Shown here one piece after another: positions 6,006 to 8,219 of a DNA stretch of 8,219 nucleotides. Both the position numbers and the translations under genes were made by a program. The notes under the pieces were generated by a model. It saw nothing but the letters and a program-made list of their open reading frames with translations, was not told the DNA's origin and did not search any database. Position 1 is the stretch's first letter, and each line of letters begins with the position of its first letter. Source of the stretch: Nitrospira sp. (GTDB lineage: Bacteria > Nitrospirota > Nitrospiria > Nitrospirales > Nitrospiraceae); the NCBI GenBank assembly GCA_024998705.1, contig JACOEF010000430.1, forward strand, positions 1-8,219, written 5' to 3'.

Positions 6006-6617
6006 ATGTCGCAGGTTGACGCTCGATCTGAGGTAAAGGTGGTGTCCGCCTCTGTGCGGGATGTCGCTCGTTCAGTGAAGCGAGCTGTCAATGGGGTGCT
6101 GGATCAGTGGCGCTATCGGATGTTGCTCACTCGCCAGAGTTTCCCGAATCCTGCGAATGCCATTCTGGTGGTGTGCAAAGGCAATATTTGTCGAAGCCCA
6201 CTCGCAGAAGCCTATCTTAAGCATCAGGTTGGAAAATATGGGTTGCCTACTGTGGTTGAGTCGGCAGGGCTCGAAACATCGTTCGGAAAGCCTGCACATC
6301 CGTTGGCACAAGTCGTCGGCACACAGGAAGGACTCTTGCTTGGCAAGCACACAACTCAGCCGCTGCACAAAGAGCAAGTCGAACGAGCAGACATCATTCT
6401 GGCTATGGAATGGGAGCAGCGTAATCGGGTCATCAAGTTGTACCCTCAAGCCACGCAGAAAGTATTTCTACTCAGGCAATTTTATGATCAATCTGTGCGA
6501 GAAGTTGCCGACCCCTATAGCGGGACGCTACAGGATTTTCAGGTCTGTTTTTCAATGATTAAGCAAGCCTGCGACGTGTTGGTGATGCGAATGTTGCCCG
6601 CGGCCAAGTCTGGCTAG
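6006..6617 (+). CDS. Low-molecular-weight protein tyrosine phosphatase family protein
   Basis: The product has 203 residues. ILVVCKGNICRSPLAEA (53-69) contains the complete C-x5-R phosphate-binding loop, with nucleophile Cys57 and Arg63. ESAGLETSFGKPAHPLA (about 88-104) corresponds to the family's following strand and loop, and VADPYSG (166-172) holds the general-acid aspartate in its DP motif. All catalytic residues are present. Typical members have about 150 residues and begin almost at the P-loop strand; this one has about 50 extra N-terminal residues, basic and probably helical, with no signal peptide or transmembrane segment. In capsule and exopolysaccharide loci these enzymes (Wzb type) dephosphorylate the tyrosine kinase that controls chain polymerisation, or sugar-enzyme targets. 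No such kinase is visible here. The nine-base gap to the ATP-grasp gene indicates co-translation. Confidence 0.9.
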   Translation: MSQVDARSEVKVVSASVRDVARSVKRAVNGVLDQWRYRMLLTRQSFPNPANAILVVCKGNICRSPLAEAYLKHQVGKYGLPTVVESAGLETSFGKPAHPLAQVVGTQEGLLLGKHTTQPLHKEQVERADIILAMEWEQRNRVIKLYPQATQKVFLLRQFYDQSVREVADPYSGTLQDFQVCFSMIKQACDVLVMRMLPAAKSG

Positions 6618-6681
6618 GGCGACCGGATCGAGGATGAAGAGGCACGTGGATGGCAAAGACTAAGGGAGGCCCGGCATTGAC

Positions 6682-7428
6682 ATGAGCTTGCGGACGAGAC
6701 TGTTCAATATCTATTGGACGCTACGTGGGGCTATTGCGCCGACCCTCAGGTACTCTCAGTCTTGGTATGAAGAGGCCTTGAAACGGTATGTCACCCCGTC
6801 GGTAGAGTGGGTTGAGATCGGGTGCGGACACTCTATTCTTCCAAGTTGGCGAATAAATGAGGAACGCCAGTTAGTGAAAACGTGCAAGGCGATATTCGGC
6901 ATCGATTATGACCTTCCTTCCTTGAAAGCTCATCCGAATATTACGAAGAAACTGCGTGGTGATGTGACGAAGTTGCCGTTCAAGAGTGAGGCGTTCGACT
7001 TGGTGACCGCGAATATGGTCGTGGAGCATCTCGACAATCCCGACGAACAATTTCGGGAGATTAGTCGCATTCTCAAGCCGAAGGGCGTGTTTCTATTCCA
7101 CACGCCCAATGCCTATGGCTATGGAGTCATTTTATCCAAGTTCGTGCCTGAATGGCTCAAGGGGAAACTGATCTATCTATTGGAGGGACGGCAGGAGCAT
7201 GACGTCTTTCCAACGCACTATAAGGCGAATACGGAAGCTCAGGTTAAGGTGCTTGCTCAAGTCAATGGTTTTGAGGTGTTGCAGCTCGATCTGATCGCCA
7301 CCGATGCGATTTTCGCGATGCTTCCGCCTCTCGCCGCGTTAGAGCTGTTGTGGATACGGCTACTCATGACTCCGGCCTTCCGTTCGCTTCGAACCAACAT
7401 GATTGTGGCGCTGCGGAAATCGGCCTAA
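6682..7428 (+). CDS. Class I SAM-dependent methyltransferase
   Basis: The product has 248 residues. WVEIGCGHS (43-51) is motif I, although its glycine loop is followed by a longer insertion than usual. GIDYD (73-77) gives the acidic SAM-ribose contact, LRGDVTKLPF (91-100) is motif II with its adenine-contacting Asp, and FDLVTANMVVEHL (105-117) and RILKPKGVF (129-137) complete the Methyltransf_11-like core. The C-terminal region contains a hydrophobic stretch (about 208-228) and ends in ALRKSA. It likely methylates a sugar or lipid-linked intermediate; the acceptor is not predictable. An in-frame TAA at 6661-6663 leaves ATG 6682 as the only good start. GGGAGG at 6664-6669 is a rather distant ribosome binding site (12 bases). 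Confidence 0.9.
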   Translation: MSLRTRLFNIYWTLRGAIAPTLRYSQSWYEEALKRYVTPSVEWVEIGCGHSILPSWRINEERQLVKTCKAIFGIDYDLPSLKAHPNITKKLRGDVTKLPFKSEAFDLVTANMVVEHLDNPDEQFREISRILKPKGVFLFHTPNAYGYGVILSKFVPEWLKGKLIYLLEGRQEHDVFPTHYKANTEAQVKVLAQVNGFEVLQLDLIATDAIFAMLPPLAALELLWIRLLMTPAFRSLRTNMIVALRKSA

Positions 7429-7474
7429 GCGACAGAAGTAATTTCGATTGGTGCGCTGGGACATTGATTCAACG

Positions 7475-8219
7475 ATGCAAATCACCCAACAAATGCCTGG
7501 AGAAGGCCGGTTCGGAACTGCGGTGCGACCCAAGTCAGTACAGAAGGAGTCCAATGTCGGGTTCTACCTTGTCATGTTAGCAATGCTGTTTGAGTTCGGA
7601 CGGCCACAAGATGTCGTGCCACTGCTCAAAGCCCTCCCAATACCCACGCTCCTGGATGTATCGCTCTTTCTTGCGGTGTTAGTTTCCGGTAAGGCATCGT
7701 TCGCGAACATGCAAACCAAGCTGTGGATGGCCTTGCTTGTATACATGGCTCTATGGGTTCCATTCGCCAGAAACAACTTCTGGGCCCTAATGACCCTGAA
7801 GGAGATGACCCTGTATTTCTTTTTCTATTTGGGAATCGTCACCTTCGTGAACACCACCAGTCGGATGCAAAAGGTCATACTCATGTGGCTTGGGGTGCAC
7901 GCATTTCTTGGAGTAAATGGAATTCTGCACCATGGACAAGGGGTCGGAGGTTGGTTAGGGGACGAAAATGACTTTGGAATGGAAATGAATGTGGCTGTGC
8001 CGGTCGCATTTTTTATGTATCAGGCGGCGACAACGCAACGGGCAAAGCTGCTCTATATTATCTTGCTGGGTCTCATCGTGATGTCCGTCGTATCTACGTC
8101 ATCACGCGGTGCATTTCTCGGTTTGCTCGCGATTGGGAGCTATTGTTGGTTTTATTCCCCCCGAAAGATCATGTCCCTGATTGTAGGCATATGCCTCGCC
8201 GGTCTTGTGCTCATCGCAG
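7475..8219 (+). CDS. O-antigen ligase/polymerase (Wzy/WaaL-type) membrane protein, N-terminal part
   Basis: The frame is open from an in-frame TAA at 7439-7441 to the window edge, giving 248 residues from ATG 7475. After a hydrophilic start of about 28 residues come multiple hydrophobic segments, at about 29-41, 57-71, 82-96, 111-126, 134-150, 171-184, 191-206, 211-227 and 232-248. GFYLVMLAMLFEFGRPQD (29-46), the polar GWLGDENDFGM segment (159-169) and STSSRGAFLGLLA (207-219) match the lead-in and core of the O-antigen ligase family (Wzy_C/PF04932), which often shows this SRGA motif. The protein would polymerise repeat units or transfer finished glycan from undecaprenyl pyrophosphate on the periplasmic side. 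The start is uncertain: no good ribosome binding site precedes 7475, and GTG 7451, ATG 7493 and ATG 7573 are alternatives. AAGGAG at 7544-7549 is too far from 7573 to serve it well. Confidence 0.85.
   Translation, partial: MQITQQMPGEGRFGTAVRPKSVQKESNVGFYLVMLAMLFEFGRPQDVVPLLKALPIPTLLDVSLFLAVLVSGKASFANMQTKLWMALLVYMALWVPFARNNFWALMTLKEMTLYFFFYLGIVTFVNTTSRMQKVILMWLGVHAFLGVNGILHHGQGVGGWLGDENDFGMEMNVAVPVAFFMYQAATTQRAKLLYIILLGLIVMSVVSTSSRGAFLGLLAIGSYCWFYSPRKIMSLIVGICLAGLVLIA

Noticed and set aside
6091..6558. 155-codon + strand frame inside the phosphatase gene
   Set aside because: It overlaps a gene with intact catalytic motifs in another frame, and its product is serine-, cysteine- and tryptophan-rich without family features.
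6677..6682. TTGACA resembling a -35 promoter box
   Set aside because: It overlaps the start codon of the methyltransferase gene, so it could only drive transcription from inside the gene. No matching -10 box stood out.
7350..7580. 76-codon + strand frame over the methyltransferase end and the start of the O-antigen ligase gene
   Set aside because: It overlaps both genes in another frame and its product has no recognisable feature.
7723..7971. 82-codon + strand frame inside the O-antigen ligase gene
   Set aside because: It is a shadow of the membrane protein, whose hydrophobic segments and SRGA motif clearly define the true frame.

Overview
All recognisable genes in this window lie on the + strand and encode one surface-polysaccharide (exopolysaccharide, O-antigen or capsule type) biosynthesis locus. 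The window opens inside a family 2 glycosyltransferase and closes inside an O-antigen ligase/polymerase-type membrane protein, so the locus continues on both sides. The organism is a Gram-negative-type bacterium with roughly 50-55% GC in most genes. The gene mix resembles loci of Nitrospirota or Proteobacteria, but no marker fixes the lineage and this assignment is a low-confidence inference.

Left part (1-1407): the C-terminal part of a membrane-anchored GT2 enzyme, then a small membrane protein of the SxtJ type, then a 50-codon membrane protein of the DUF5989 type. The last two form a tight pair 16 bases apart. The 50-residue gene is easy to miss.

Middle (1441-2802): a glycosyltransferase-like gene broken by a frameshift near 2011-2027, with lower GC than its neighbours. 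It is followed by almost 300 bases with no convincing gene. This is the part that looks most recently acquired or decaying.

Right part (2803-8219): an FkbM-family methyltransferase, a NodB-type polysaccharide deacetylase, an ATP-grasp ligase, a low-molecular-weight protein tyrosine phosphatase with an N-terminal extension, a class I SAM methyltransferase, and the start of a Wzy/WaaL-type protein. The ATP-grasp and phosphatase genes are almost touching (9-base gap with the ribosome binding site in it).

Taken together, the glycosyltransferases would build a lipid-linked glycan. The FkbM and class I methyltransferases, the deacetylase and perhaps the ATP-grasp enzyme would modify it. The Wzy/WaaL-type protein would polymerise or ligate the repeat units, and the phosphatase may control assembly. 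The sugar composition and the ATP-grasp substrate cannot be read from the sequence. No RNA genes, CRISPR arrays, insertion sequences or clear rho-independent terminators were seen.
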